Part shown: one piece after another, positions 31,948 through 40,537 of the stretch
Position numbering within the stretch: the stretch's first letter is position 1
How the letters are laid out: each line of letters starts with the position of its first letter
Source of the DNA: a virus
IMG/VR virus record: IMGVR_UViG_3300037258_000475
Location: 1 to 40,853 of that record
DNA: 40,853 nucleotides
Strand: one strand, 5' to 3'
The notes under the pieces: generated by a model
Databases searched by the model: none
What the model was told of the DNA's origin: nothing
What the model saw: only the letters and a program-made list of their open reading frames with translations
Position numbers and translations under genes: made by a program

Positions 31948-32543
31948 GCCGCACCGCCGCCCAGGCGCAGGCCGGCGTGTTGGCGTTGTATCCCGACGGC
32001 TGGGTGTTTTCGCGCGACGGGGATGATTATCCGGCCGCACTCGAGCTGCCGACCGGCGCCGAGTGGTCGTTGGTCGAGCAAACGATGGAGAGCTTCGAAC
32101 AGGAGCTTGATCCGGGGACGGCGCAGCATCTGCTGCCGGATTATCTGGAGGTGTTGGGACCGGATCCGTATGGGCGGGATCTGCTGACGTTTTCGGAGGT
32201 GCAGCAGTCACTGCTGGCACACCAGCGATGGGTCGACGCGCCGACGATCTGCGCCGGCTATTTCATCGACAGCGCAGCGGCCTTGGGCATCACCATCACC
32301 ATCGACGAATTCCCGCGCGTTCCGTGCGGCGTCTTCAAGGCCGGCAACACACTGCGCCCGACGCCGCAGCACTGCGTATTCCGGGTGAACCTGCCGACCA
32401 ACCTGGTGTGGCACGCGAAGAGCGGCAGCTTCAAATGCGGCAACGCGCTGGGCGGCTTCACGCCGTCGCTGCTGGAGAACTTCATCAGGGACAAAGCGCC
32501 TCTCTTCACGCGCCCTGTCTTCTCTTACACCGGACCGAGCTAG
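31944..32543 (+). CDS. Mu gp48-like tail protein (DUF2313)
   Basis: 199 residues from ATG 31944 (atga overlap). The segments LALYPDGWVFSRDGDD, the EQTMESFEQELDPGTAQHLL helix, DYLEVLGPDPYGRDLLTF and CGVFKAGNTLRPTPQHCVFR fit DUF2313, a baseplate protein that connects wedges to the fibres. It ends five bases before the first fibre gene. Confidence 0.87.
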   Translation: MSRTAAQAQAGVLALYPDGWVFSRDGDDYPAALELPTGAEWSLVEQTMESFEQELDPGTAQHLLPDYLEVLGPDPYGRDLLTFSEVQQSLLAHQRWVDAPTICAGYFIDSAAALGITITIDEFPRVPCGVFKAGNTLRPTPQHCVFRVNLPTNLVWHAKSGSFKCGNALGGFTPSLLENFIRDKAPLFTRPVFSYTGPS

Positions 32544-32547
32544 TCAC

Positions 32548-33702
32548 ATGGATCGCACACTAGGCACGGGCTACCAGACGAACAGCGGGAAACGCTTCTT
32601 CCAGGACGAGAACCTTGGCGCCGCCATCCAGGGCAGCGACGTTGACGAGATTTTCCTGAATTCGCTGCAAGAGTGCGTCATCGCGGCGTACGAGCAGCTT
32701 GGGGTCACGCCTGCCAACGCGGCCGAGTTCAGCCCTGATCTTCAGTTGCTCCAGGCGATCCGCGTGATCGGCGCGGGCGCCATCACGAAGATAACGGCGG
32801 CGACCGCGACGCTCACGCTGCTCAATGCCGGGCTGGTGATAATCGACGCCACTGCTAACAATGTCGCCATCACGCTGCCGCTGGTCGCCTCGGCGAATGG
32901 TCAGTCGCTGGATTTCACCTTCCAGCGCATCGACGCCTCGGCCAACGCCGTCACGCTGCTGCCGAGTGGCAGCGACAGATGGCAGCCGGGCACACTGACC
33001 GGTACTTATTCCCCGGCGCCAGGCGAGATCTTCAGGATACGGGGCGACGGGAGCGCCGGGTGGAACGTGCTGCGGCGCGCGCCGGCGGTCTTTGTTCTCA
33101 CCTCCAGCGCAACGCTAACGGTGCCGGTTGGCATCACCGAACTGGAAGTCGAGGTGATCGGCGCCGGCGGCGGTGGGGGCGGCTGCACTGGCGCAACCGT
33201 CAATGTCGGGCTGTGTGGAGCCGGGGGAGGAAGAGCGACCAAGCTCGTGCAGGGGTTGATCCCCGGCACGAACATCACCGTGACTGTCGGCGCAGGGGGA
33301 ACCGGAGGAATTGGAGGGGGAGCTGCGCCGACGGGGGGAGGAACGACTTCTTTTGGCTCGTATGTGTCCGCGACCGGCGGGGGCGGCGGTTCGAACGGAA
33401 CGTCGGGTGGCCCGGGCACGTCGCCCGGCGCGCCAGGGTCAGGCAGCGGTGGCGACACCAATCTCACCGGTCAAAGTGGCGGGACCTATTGGCTGGCCGG
33501 ATCAGCCAACGGCTATGTCAGCCCCGGGGGCGGGGCCGCGCCGGGGATGGGCGGCGCGCAGCCTGTGAACGCTTACGATTCGAACGGCAGCTCGGGGGAC
33601 AATTACGGAAATGGTGGAAACGCCGCAATGACCGCAAGCGGCGCCACGCACAATGGCGGCGCCGGCGCTGGGGGCCTGGTCATCGCGAAGTTTGGCAGAT
33701 GA
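32548..33702 (+). CDS. Tail fibre with glycine-rich C-terminal domain
   Basis: 384 residues from ATG 32548. The N-terminal ~90 residues (GTGYQTNSGKRFFQDENLGA, VDEIFLNSLQECVIAAYEQL) look like a baseplate-attachment domain. A beta-rich middle (ATNNVAI-like; LLPSGSDRWQPGTLTGTYSP) leads to a region from ~205 to the end dominated by glycine, with VIGAGGGGGGCTGATVNVG and the final GGAGAGGLVIAKFGR. Such glycine-rich domains form polyglycine-II-type folds in some phage adhesins. No signal peptide is present. It probably contributes to receptor binding. Confidence 0.8.
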   Translation: MDRTLGTGYQTNSGKRFFQDENLGAAIQGSDVDEIFLNSLQECVIAAYEQLGVTPANAAEFSPDLQLLQAIRVIGAGAITKITAATATLTLLNAGLVIIDATANNVAITLPLVASANGQSLDFTFQRIDASANAVTLLPSGSDRWQPGTLTGTYSPAPGEIFRIRGDGSAGWNVLRRAPAVFVLTSSATLTVPVGITELEVEVIGAGGGGGGCTGATVNVGLCGAGGGRATKLVQGLIPGTNITVTVGAGGTGGIGGGAAPTGGGTTSFGSYVSATGGGGGSNGTSGGPGTSPGAPGSGSGGDTNLTGQSGGTYWLAGSANGYVSPGGGAAPGMGGAQPVNAYDSNGSSGDNYGNGGNAAMTASGATHNGGAGAGGLVIAKFGR

Positions 33703-33776
33703 GCATCTATGCGCACCTGGTCAGCGGGATTGTCGCCGCGTTGTTCACGCCGGCGGCGACGGTGACGATCGCCTGA
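33699..33776 (+). CDS. 25-residue peptide after the fibre gene
   Basis: ATG 33699 overlaps the fibre stop (atga), and its stop overlaps the next ATG (tgatg). The sequence YAHLVSGIVAALFTPAATVT resembles the N-terminus (YAHV-GVV-E-FTPP) of small phage proteins found after fibre genes, but stops early. It is either a minimal functional peptide or a truncated relic kept for translational coupling. Confidence 0.5.
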   Translation: MSIYAHLVSGIVAALFTPAATVTIA

Positions 33777-34084
33777 TGCCCCGCGAGATCCACATCAAGC
33801 AGGGCGCGGCGCTGCGGCTGACGCTGACCTTCTACGAGCAGGACGCGCCGGTCGATCTGTCGACGGTGACGCTGTCGAGCCAGGCGCGGACGGCAGTGGG
33901 CACGCTGGTGGCGACGCTGCCGATCACGGTGACCGGCACGCCGGGGCTGGCGACGGTCGAGATGGACGACACCGGCGACTGGCCGATCGGGCTGCTGCGC
34001 TGCGACGTGCGGATGGTCATCGCGGGCGTGACGTCGCTGTCGGAGACGTTCCCGATCCGCGTCGAACGGAGTGTCACGACATGA
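33776..34084 (+). CDS. Small beta-rich fibre-region protein
   Basis: 102 residues from ATG 33776 (tgatg overlap). It begins PREIHIKQGAALRLTLTFYE with an Ig-like or BppU-N-like beta pattern (DLSTVTLSSQARTAVGTLVA, then MDDTGDWPIGLLRCDVRMVI). Proteins of this type lie beside fibre genes and act as baseplate/fibre adaptors. Function inferred from context. The stop overlaps the next ATG. Confidence 0.6.
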   Translation: MPREIHIKQGAALRLTLTFYEQDAPVDLSTVTLSSQARTAVGTLVATLPITVTGTPGLATVEMDDTGDWPIGLLRCDVRMVIAGVTSLSETFPIRVERSVTT

Positions 34085-34512
34085 AGGTGGTGATCGCGCA
34101 GGTCGACACGCTGCCGCCGGTGCTGCCGGCGGCAACGCAGGCCAACGCCACCGACACGATGGTGCTGAACCAGACCGGGACGATGGCGGCTGCCACGGTG
34201 GCGCAGGTGGCGAACGTGACGGGGTCGATCAACTCTGGCGTGACGGCGAGCGGCACGACACAGGACACCGGCGTGCCGATCACGGCGGCGCTGACGATCT
34301 TCACGAACGTCGCGGCAGATGCGGCGGCGACACTGACGCTGGTGCCCGGCAACCGCGCGGTGGTGGTGAACCGGGGCGCCAACCCGCTGGCCCTGTTCCC
34401 GCCGGACGGTCATCAGATCGAGACGCTGGGCGTGAACGCCGCCGCATCGGTTTCCGCGGGATCCACCACGACGTTTGCTTACGAGGGTGCCGGGCAGTGG
34501 TACGCCTTCTAG
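34081..34512 (+). CDS. Beta-rich fibre-region protein
   Basis: 143 residues from ATG 34081 (atga overlap). Thr/Ala/Val-rich with GNRAVVVNRGANPLALFPPD, GHQIETLGVNAAASVSAGST and the end TTFAYEGAGQWYAF, a pattern seen in head or tail-fibre appendage proteins of phages. No signal peptide. It overlaps the next gene by 16 bases. Confidence 0.65.
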   Translation: MKVVIAQVDTLPPVLPAATQANATDTMVLNQTGTMAAATVAQVANVTGSINSGVTASGTTQDTGVPITAALTIFTNVAADAAATLTLVPGNRAVVVNRGANPLALFPPDGHQIETLGVNAAASVSAGSTTTFAYEGAGQWYAF

Positions 34513-37193
34513 CCATCGCACTGCTGTGGGCGTCGCTGCTGTCCGGCACGCCGGCCTGGGCGGTGTGCAACAGTTTCAGCGCGATACAGGCGCAGAACAA
34601 CCTGGCGGATCTCTGCGATCCGCACCAGGCGCTGCTGAACCTGACGCAGGGCTCGGGCACAATTCCCGGCGGTGTGGGGGCGCTGAACCCGTCGGCGCAC
34701 GCGTTCGTCACCGGCAATGTCGCGGGCGTGCTGCAAACCGCGCAGCCGGCGTTCACCGACCTGGCCGGGGCGGCAACGGCGGCGCAGCTTCCGGCGCCGA
34801 GCGCGAGCACGATCGGCGGGGTGGAAAGCCTGGTGCCCGCCACGCATCTTTTCATGACCGGGATCTCGACGCTGGGCATTCCGAGCGCGGCGCAGGTGGG
34901 CTTCGGCGATCTGTCCGGGCAGGCATCGCTGTCACAGATCCCGACCGTGCCGACAACGCAGATCAGCGGGCTGGGTACGCTTGCCACGCTGGGCGCCGCA
35001 CCGGCGGGGACGCTGACCGGGTCGACGCTGGCGTCCGGCATCACCGCGTCTTCGCTGGCGTCGCTGGCCGGCGGGGCCGTGGGCACCGCGGCCTATGTCA
35101 GCACGGGCACCAGCGGCGGCGTTGTCGGGCTGCTGAACGCCAACAAGACGGATAGCGGGACCAACACGTTCTCGGGCGCGATGACGCTGTCCGGTAGCGG
35201 TACGGCGCTGACCGTGAACGCCAATGCAGCCGTGGGCGGCACGGCGAGCCTGGGCAATGCGAGCGGCAACTACGTGCAGATCGCGGGGTCGGCCGGCAAC
35301 CCATCGATTTCAGTGAAGGGAACGTCAGGCGGGAGCCTGCTGCTGGTGCCCAACGGCACCGGTGCCGTCAACATTCAGAACGGCAACGGCGGCAACATCA
35401 CCCAGTTTCTGAGCAGCTCCAGCGGCACCGCGACCGACACGCTGGACATCTACGCGCAAACGACGACCGCCACGCCGATCAGGATCAGCACCCAGAACGG
35501 CTACGGCATCAACTTCCAGGGCATGCCGATCGAGCAAAGCCGCACCTACACCGTGTCCGGGTCCGAGGCGTCGTTCGAGAACCAAGGTCTCAACCTCAAT
35601 TTCACCGTCAAGGGCGCCACGACGGACACCATCAACAATGGTCCCATCGGGGTGATCACCAACCGGGTGACGTTCGGCGACGGGACGACCGGGGGCGCCT
35701 TCACCTGTGGTTTCTGTGGTGCCCCGTTCAACTTCCGCGGGGTGGTCGCGGCGAACTCCGTCATGCATTTGGGCGGCCTGGTGGCGACCCTGGAGCAGGG
35801 CGGCGCGCCGGGCACGTATCCAGCGTGGGCCGCTGACACGGTCTATAGCGCCACGACGCCCAGCATCGTTGCCAGCGGCGAGTATTACTACGAGGCGGAT
35901 GCCCCCGGTGGGACCTCGGGGACCGCCGGCATCTCGACGTCCTGCATTCCGGGTGCATCGGCGTCGCTCTGCTGGGACGGTGCAGGCCAGACCGGCGTTC
36001 AGTGGAACCCGATCGATATCGTCGCCAACCAGACCTATCTGCTTGGCGTCGCACTGGGCACGAACGCTTCGTATAACGCCGGCGGATCGTTGTCCGGCGG
36101 CCCAATCGGCGTGGTGTTCGGCGGCAACATCATCGCGCACCTTTACAGCGGCGCCACGTTCTACGCCGGGGTTGCCTCCTTCGAAGTGGATACCGAGCTG
36201 GATCCGGGCAGCAGCACTGATAACGCACTTGGGGGGCAATTCGTTCACCAGGGCTCGGTGCAAGGCTCTTATTCGGATGTCGCGCTGAGGATCGGGTCCA
36301 GCGGCGCGCAGTGGCTGGATGGGCTTGCGTTTTCCAATGCGATCGACCCAAACGGCACGGCCATGATTTTTGGCGGCGGCGCGGGGATCGTCGGGCAGGG
36401 TCTGGGCTCTCTTCCGTTCAACGTCGCCGGCGTGCTCGACATGATGGACGTTCAGCCGAGCGCGATCTGCTCCGGCGGCAACGTGGGGAGCGGCGGAGCC
36501 TACGGATACGGCCTGCTGAGCTGTCCGGCCAATTACAGCGGCGGCTATTTCTACCTGCGCACGCGCGCCGGTCCGAGCGGCATCCTGGGCAACGGTGACA
36601 TCTACACCGGCACCGGCGCGTTGCACGCCGTTGCCGGCGGCATCGCGCTGGACACATTCCAGTACGTCATGACGTCGACCACGCTTACGACCAACGGCGA
36701 TGGCGCAAACTGGTCATCCGCGGCGGGCAGTAACTACGCCCACGATGGATACGGCGATGAAGGAACTGTCTCGACTTCCGGCGGCGCGGTCACCTCCGTC
36801 ACGATCACCGTGCATGGAGTTCAGCAATCCGGCCAGCTCCCGCCCGCGGGGAACGTGACCTGGTATCCCGGGTCGGCGCCGGCCTCGCTCACCGGGACCG
36901 GCGAGGGACGCCCCCCCGTGCCGTTCACGGCGCCGGCGGCAAACTACACCTGGGTGCTGGGCACCAGCGTCGGCATCGGCAACACGCACGCGACCGGCAT
37001 CGCGATCGGCAACAGCGGGTCGACCACCACGATCGCCGGCGTGCTGAAAGGCGCCGCGGGCACCTTCACGGCCGACGGCACGACAGCCACCACGATGACG
37101 GCGCTGGGGCCGGCCGGCGCGCACACCACCGTGCAGGAATGGTTCACCGTCACGGATGCGGGCGGCACCGTCCGCTACATCCCGGCCTACTAG
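34497..37193 (+). CDS. Large tail-fibre-like protein with an apparent signal peptide
   Basis: 898 residues if it starts at GTG 34497 inside the previous gene. Residues 1-22 (VVRLLAIALLWASLLSGTPA, then WA) form a typical Sec signal with an A-W-A cleavage site before VCNSF. Then follow fibre motifs (AIQAQNNLADLCDPHQALLN, STIGGVESL) repeated in several SxAxxxGxxDLxGxA-type turns, long Gly/Ser/Thr beta regions, and the C-terminus GTFTADGTTATTMTALGPAG, ending VTDAGGTVRYIPAY as in phage fibres. A later in-frame GTG at 34563 would remove the signal. Cysteines at several places (FTCGFCGAPFNF) could form disulfides after export. Probable adhesin or receptor-binding protein. Confidence 0.75.
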   Translation: MVRLLAIALLWASLLSGTPAWAVCNSFSAIQAQNNLADLCDPHQALLNLTQGSGTIPGGVGALNPSAHAFVTGNVAGVLQTAQPAFTDLAGAATAAQLPAPSASTIGGVESLVPATHLFMTGISTLGIPSAAQVGFGDLSGQASLSQIPTVPTTQISGLGTLATLGAAPAGTLTGSTLASGITASSLASLAGGAVGTAAYVSTGTSGGVVGLLNANKTDSGTNTFSGAMTLSGSGTALTVNANAAVGGTASLGNASGNYVQIAGSAGNPSISVKGTSGGSLLLVPNGTGAVNIQNGNGGNITQFLSSSSGTATDTLDIYAQTTTATPIRISTQNGYGINFQGMPIEQSRTYTVSGSEASFENQGLNLNFTVKGATTDTINNGPIGVITNRVTFGDGTTGGAFTCGFCGAPFNFRGVVAANSVMHLGGLVATLEQGGAPGTYPAWAADTVYSATTPSIVASGEYYYEADAPGGTSGTAGISTSCIPGASASLCWDGAGQTGVQWNPIDIVANQTYLLGVALGTNASYNAGGSLSGGPIGVVFGGNIIAHLYSGATFYAGVASFEVDTELDPGSSTDNALGGQFVHQGSVQGSYSDVALRIGSSGAQWLDGLAFSNAIDPNGTAMIFGGGAGIVGQGLGSLPFNVAGVLDMMDVQPSAICSGGNVGSGGAYGYGLLSCPANYSGGYFYLRTRAGPSGILGNGDIYTGTGALHAVAGGIALDTFQYVMTSTTLTTNGDGANWSSAAGSNYAHDGYGDEGTVSTSGGAVTSVTITVHGVQQSGQLPPAGNVTWYPGSAPASLTGTGEGRPPVPFTAPAANYTWVLGTSVGIGNTHATGIAIGNSGSTTTIAGVLKGAAGTFTADGTTATTMTALGPAGAHTTVQEWFTVTDAGGTVRYIPAY

Positions 37194-37201
37194 GAGAGAT
37201 C

Positions 37202-37606
37202 ATGAAACGCCTGATCGTTGTTGCCGCGGTTTTCGGTGCGCTTGTTGCCCCCTTGGCCGCGCGGGCGCAGTCGCCGTTGACGGTCGAGATGCCCGTGGGG
37301 GAGATGGCGGCGATCCAGCAGTTCCTGCTGCACCCACCGATGAACGATCACATCGATCCGGGCGACGTGATGGCGTTGCTGGAGGTTCTTGACGCCTGCG
37401 CGGCGGTGCAGACGCCGGTCAATGGCGTGACGCGGGACACCGGCGGGTGCCCGGCGGTGAGCGCTGCAATCCGGGCGCGCCACGCTGCCCAGGAGGCGGC
37501 TGTGGCGAAAGCCGTCGCGGCGCAGAAGGCGACGGACGACGAGGCGCAGAAGGCGAAGGACGCCGGGGCGGCTGCCGGGCCGACGGGCACCCCGGCTGCG
37601 CAATAG
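37202..37606 (+). CDS. Small exported Ala-rich protein
   Basis: 134 residues from ATG 37202 with aggagag upstream. The N-terminus MKRLIVVAAVFGALVAPLAA with R-A-Q (ARA|Q) is a textbook Sec signal peptide. The mature part has VEMPVGEMAAIQQFLLHPPM, two cysteines (~69, 83) that could pair, and an Ala/Lys-rich helical tail (AAVAKAVAAQKATDDEAQKA). No family recognised. It lies between two larger proteins with signal peptides and is probably part of the same exported group. Confidence 0.7.
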   Translation: MKRLIVVAAVFGALVAPLAARAQSPLTVEMPVGEMAAIQQFLLHPPMNDHIDPGDVMALLEVLDACAAVQTPVNGVTRDTGGCPAVSAAIRARHAAQEAAVAKAVAAQKATDDEAQKAKDAGAAAGPTGTPAAQ

Positions 37607-37625
37607 ATCTCTGGAGGGCGGCAGC

Positions 37626-38444
37626 ATGACGATGCGTTCCCTATGGCTTGCACTGGCGTTCGTGCTGGGCGCGGCCGTCTCGGCCGAGGCGACGACGTGC
37701 CCGAACGTGGCGACGGTCAACGTCGCGGTCGACGGTTATGGCGGCGAGTGCATCGCCGGCTTCGCGCCGAACGGCAACTATGCCTCGCCGCTGTCGGTCA
37801 CCACCGGGGGCGCCGAGGTGGCGTTGCCGGCCGGCGTGCTGGTCGCGGCGAGCAACCCAGGGTCGAACCCGGAATGGGTGAACCTCGGCACCAGCTCGGG
37901 CGTAACGGCCACGACGGCCGACATCATGATCCCGGCGGGCTGCACCGTTCCGCTTGCCGCCAGCGCCAACACGTATATCGCGGCGATTTCGACCGGGGGC
38001 AGCACCACACTGAACCTGGCGGCCGGATCGGGCTTCTTCGCGCCGTTCTGCGCCGGCGGCAGCGGTGGGGGCGGCGGCGGCAGCGTCACGCAAGGGACGA
38101 ACCCGTGGGTGACGTCTCCGGCCGCGCTCACGCCTGTCACGGCGTCTACGTCGCTTTCTTCCAGCCAGGTGCTGAAATCGTCCGCGGGCACGTTCTTCGG
38201 CGCCCAGGTGAACACGACCACGGCGGCGGTTTTCGTGATGCTGTTCAACGCCACGTCGCTGCCTTCGAACGGGGCCGTCACGCCGATCGGCTGGTGGCAG
38301 GTGCCGGCGAACAGCACGGCCTCGATCGCCGAAGCACCAGCGGCTTCGATGGGCGCGGGCATCACGCTCGGCTGCTCGACCACTGGGCCGTTCACGTTGA
38401 CGGCAACGTCGACCTGCACATTCGCAATGGGGATGGTTCAATGA
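37626..38444 (+). CDS. Exported beta-rich protein, unknown function
   Basis: 272 residues from ATG 37626 with ctggagg upstream. The signal peptide MTMRSLWLALAFVLGAAVSA (EA, cleavage near A-E-A|T) precedes a cysteine-containing domain (TTCPNVATVNVAVDGYGGEC), a domain with GTSSGVTATTADIMIPAGCT, a Gly-rich linker GGSGGGGGGSV near residue 150, and a C-terminal domain (SQVLKSSAGTFFGAQVNTTT) that resembles phage structural Ig-like modules, ending TCTFAMGMVQ. The stop overlaps the next ATG. Possible envelope-displayed phage-derived module. Confidence 0.72.
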   Translation: MTMRSLWLALAFVLGAAVSAEATTCPNVATVNVAVDGYGGECIAGFAPNGNYASPLSVTTGGAEVALPAGVLVAASNPGSNPEWVNLGTSSGVTATTADIMIPAGCTVPLAASANTYIAAISTGGSTTLNLAAGSGFFAPFCAGGSGGGGGGSVTQGTNPWVTSPAALTPVTASTSLSSSQVLKSSAGTFFGAQVNTTTAAVFVMLFNATSLPSNGAVTPIGWWQVPANSTASIAEAPAASMGAGITLGCSTTGPFTLTATSTCTFAMGMVQ

Positions 38445-39535
38445 ACAGGGCGCAGATTCTTCTCGCCGCGACTGCGCTCTGCGCGGCGCAGCTCGGGCTG
38501 GATCGCGCGAACTTCGGTGTGGTTGCTGCCCAGGCCGAGGGCCTGGCGGTGTCATCCCCGCCGCTCGCGGTCGGGACGCTGATCACGGCATCAGCCACGA
38601 TCAGCCTGCCGACAGGCTGGCATGAAGTGGATGGGATGATGGTCGCGGGTGGCGCCGGCGCTGGGTGCGGGATTGTAGAGGCCACTGGCACCGCCTCGGC
38701 CGGCGGTTCTGCCGGGGGCACGAGCTTCGACAAACCGTTTTATTTCACGCCGTCGGATTTCGGGAACGTTGGGTCTATCGTCGTCAACATCGGCACAGCG
38801 GGGGCGGGTTGCACGTCGAGCGGCACCACGGCGGGAAGCACTGGATCTGCGCCCGCGAACGGGAGCGTCACATCCATCATCGTCGGCAGCAATACGCTGC
38901 TTGCCTACGCCGGGGGCGCCGGCGCCAATCCCAGCGGTGCGGCATCGAACACCCAAGGCGGTGGGTCGGCCGGGATGCGGAGTTCTGGCAACGGCAGCAC
39001 TGCCGGTCAAATAGGTGGGGAGAATGGGGGTAACGGTGCCGTTGGCATCTCGCAGAGCGGCGGCTATCCCGGCTCGGGGGTGTCAGGCGCTGGCGGTGTC
39101 AGTGGCGCGGCTGGTTCAAACGGAACCGCGGCGACGCAGGGGCCGGCCGGCGCCCCGGCGGGAGGGGGTATCAACGCCGGCAATACGGCTTTCGCCGGAG
39201 GGGCCGCCGGTACTGGCGAGGGGAACGGGAACAGCGCAGCGGGCGGCACCGTGTGCAGCAACGGCACGACGGCTGGCGTCAACGGGTTGACCGACGTGTT
39301 GGCTGGGATCCCAGGGTCCGCTGGAGGGGCGTGCACGATTGGACCGGGTGGCAATGGTGCGGTGGGAGCGGGCTACGGATATGGCGGTGCCGGGGGCGGT
39401 TCGGCTCAGGTGGGGAATACGGCTGGAAGCGGATCGGCGGGCGGCGGCGGAGCGGTGAGGCTTCACGTGTCCGAGCTGGATGCCAGGTCGCTGGACGAGA
39501 TCATAGGCCTCGATGGGGGCCGCGCGATCGGCTGA
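38441..39535 (+). CDS. Glycine-rich protein with N-terminal signal-like segment
   Basis: 364 residues from ATG 38441 (atga overlap). The N-terminus MNRAQILLAATALCAAQLGL is a hydrophobic signal-like segment, with possible cleavage further on at AQA|E. A beta-domain (ASATISLPTGWHEVDGMMVA, GGAGAG) leads into a glycine-rich region (~85-345) with many GG-A-G-G and NGGNGAVG units and a final GGGGAVRLHVSELDARSLDE. The layout parallels the C-terminal domain of the 32548 fibre, including the starting G-A-G-G and ending G-G-A-V, but this protein carries a signal. Likely an exported or surface adhesin-type protein. Confidence 0.72.
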   Translation: MNRAQILLAATALCAAQLGLDRANFGVVAAQAEGLAVSSPPLAVGTLITASATISLPTGWHEVDGMMVAGGAGAGCGIVEATGTASAGGSAGGTSFDKPFYFTPSDFGNVGSIVVNIGTAGAGCTSSGTTAGSTGSAPANGSVTSIIVGSNTLLAYAGGAGANPSGAASNTQGGGSAGMRSSGNGSTAGQIGGENGGNGAVGISQSGGYPGSGVSGAGGVSGAAGSNGTAATQGPAGAPAGGGINAGNTAFAGGAAGTGEGNGNSAAGGTVCSNGTTAGVNGLTDVLAGIPGSAGGACTIGPGGNGAVGAGYGYGGAGGGSAQVGNTAGSGSAGGGGAVRLHVSELDARSLDEIIGLDGGRAIG

Positions 39536-39595
39536 TCTGCCTGGGTGATCAATCGGAGCTAATGCCAGGGAGACAGAAGGCAAACGACACAGCTT

Positions 39596-39664
39596 CCCCG
39601 CTGCACGCCAGCGGGGGCTGGGCTGTTTCAGCAGCCCGAGCCGTGCGGAGGAACCCGCACACGG
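39596..39664 (+). promoter_or_regulatory. Three tandem hairpins before the methyltransferase
   Basis: Stem 1: ccccgctg (39596-39603) with cagcgggg (39609-39616), perfect 8 bp. Stem 2: gggctg (39620-39625) with cagccc (39632-39637), extended by 3 bp past a bulged G. Stem 3: ccgtgcgg (39641-39648) with ccgc and acgg (39655-39664) and a 2-base bulge. Stem 3 contains the best ribosome-site candidate cggagga and ends just before ATG 39665. It may control translation of the methyltransferase, as the mom leader does in Mu, or end transcription of the fibre genes. Confidence 0.65.
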
Positions 39665-39724
39665 ATGAACCGCCCCGCTTCCCCCGGCCGGAGGCGCGGC
39701 AATTGTGGGTCCCGCTTCGTGAAG

Positions 39725-40537
39725 ATGTCGCTAATCCCAGCCACCGCGGCCGTCTCGGTGGCGCCCTATATCGGGGGCAAACGTCGCTTGGCCGCGCTGA
39801 TCATCGAGCGGCTGGGTGCCATCCCGCACGAGACGTATGTCGAGCCGTTCGTGGGGATGGGCGGTGTGTTCCTGCGCCGACCGTTCAGGGCGCGCGGCGA
39901 GGTGATCAACGATCTCAGTCGCGACGTGGCGACGCTGTTTCGCATTCTCCAGCGTCACTACGTCCCTTTCATGGAGATGCTGCGCTACCAGGTCACCAGC
40001 CGCGTCGAATTCGAACGGTTGAGCGCGGCCGAGCCCGACACGCTCACCGACCTCGAACGGGCAGCGCGGTTCCTTTATCTGCAGCGCACTGCGTTCGGCG
40101 GGAAGGTGGCTGGTCGGAATTTCGGGGTGGCGCCGACGGTGGGGGCGCGCTTCGATGTCACCAAGCTGGCGGCGATCCTGGAGGCGGTGCATGAGCGCCT
40201 CTCCAGCGTGGTCATCGAATGCCTGCCCTACCACCTTCTGCTGCCCCGTTATGACCGGGCTGAGACGCTGTTCTATCTCGACCCGCCTTACTGGGGGAGC
40301 GAAGGCGACTATGGGGCCAGCCTGTTTGGGCGCGAGGACTTCGAGCGTGTGGCCGAGCTGCTGGGTGCCCTGAAGGGACGGTTCCTGATGTCGATCAACG
40401 ATGTGCCGGAGGTGCGCCGGCTTTTCCGTGGGTTCCGGATTGAGCGGGTGTCGACGACCTACTCAATCGCGGGGGCGATGGGCAGCCGGCCTGCTGCCGA
40501 GCTGCTGATCACGAACGGCCGTAAGGGGGGTCTTTGA
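39725..40537 (+). CDS. D12-class adenine-N6 DNA methyltransferase (Dam-like)
   Basis: 270 residues from ATG 39725; an in-frame ATG at 39665 would add 20 residues with no family resemblance, but lies closer to a ribosome-site-like cggagga. The D12 pattern is clear: APYIGGKRRLAALIIERLG (K19 in the SAM-binding start), motif I YVEPFVGMGGVFL (residues 38-50), VINDLSRDVATLFR, and the catalytic DPPY at 186-189. It methylates adenine in short duplex sites. Its place at the right end equals that of mom in Mu, which protects phage DNA from restriction. It may equally act on gene expression. The recognition site cannot be read from sequence. Confidence 0.92.
   Translation: MSLIPATAAVSVAPYIGGKRRLAALIIERLGAIPHETYVEPFVGMGGVFLRRPFRARGEVINDLSRDVATLFRILQRHYVPFMEMLRYQVTSRVEFERLSAAEPDTLTDLERAARFLYLQRTAFGGKVAGRNFGVAPTVGARFDVTKLAAILEAVHERLSSVVIECLPYHLLLPRYDRAETLFYLDPPYWGSEGDYGASLFGREDFERVAELLGALKGRFLMSINDVPEVRRLFRGFRIERVSTTYSIAGAMGSRPAAELLITNGRKGGL

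Noticed and set aside
33006-33467. Pro-rich minus-strand frame opposite the glycine-rich fibre
   Set aside because: Poly-proline is the expected reverse translation of glycine-rich codons. No start signal or context supports it.
39638-39672. Resemblance of the third leader stem to the GAGCCGT...ACGG stem found near the ORF of bacterial group II introns
   Set aside because: No reverse transcriptase, no domain V-like element and no intron boundaries are seen; a simple leader hairpin is a better explanation.
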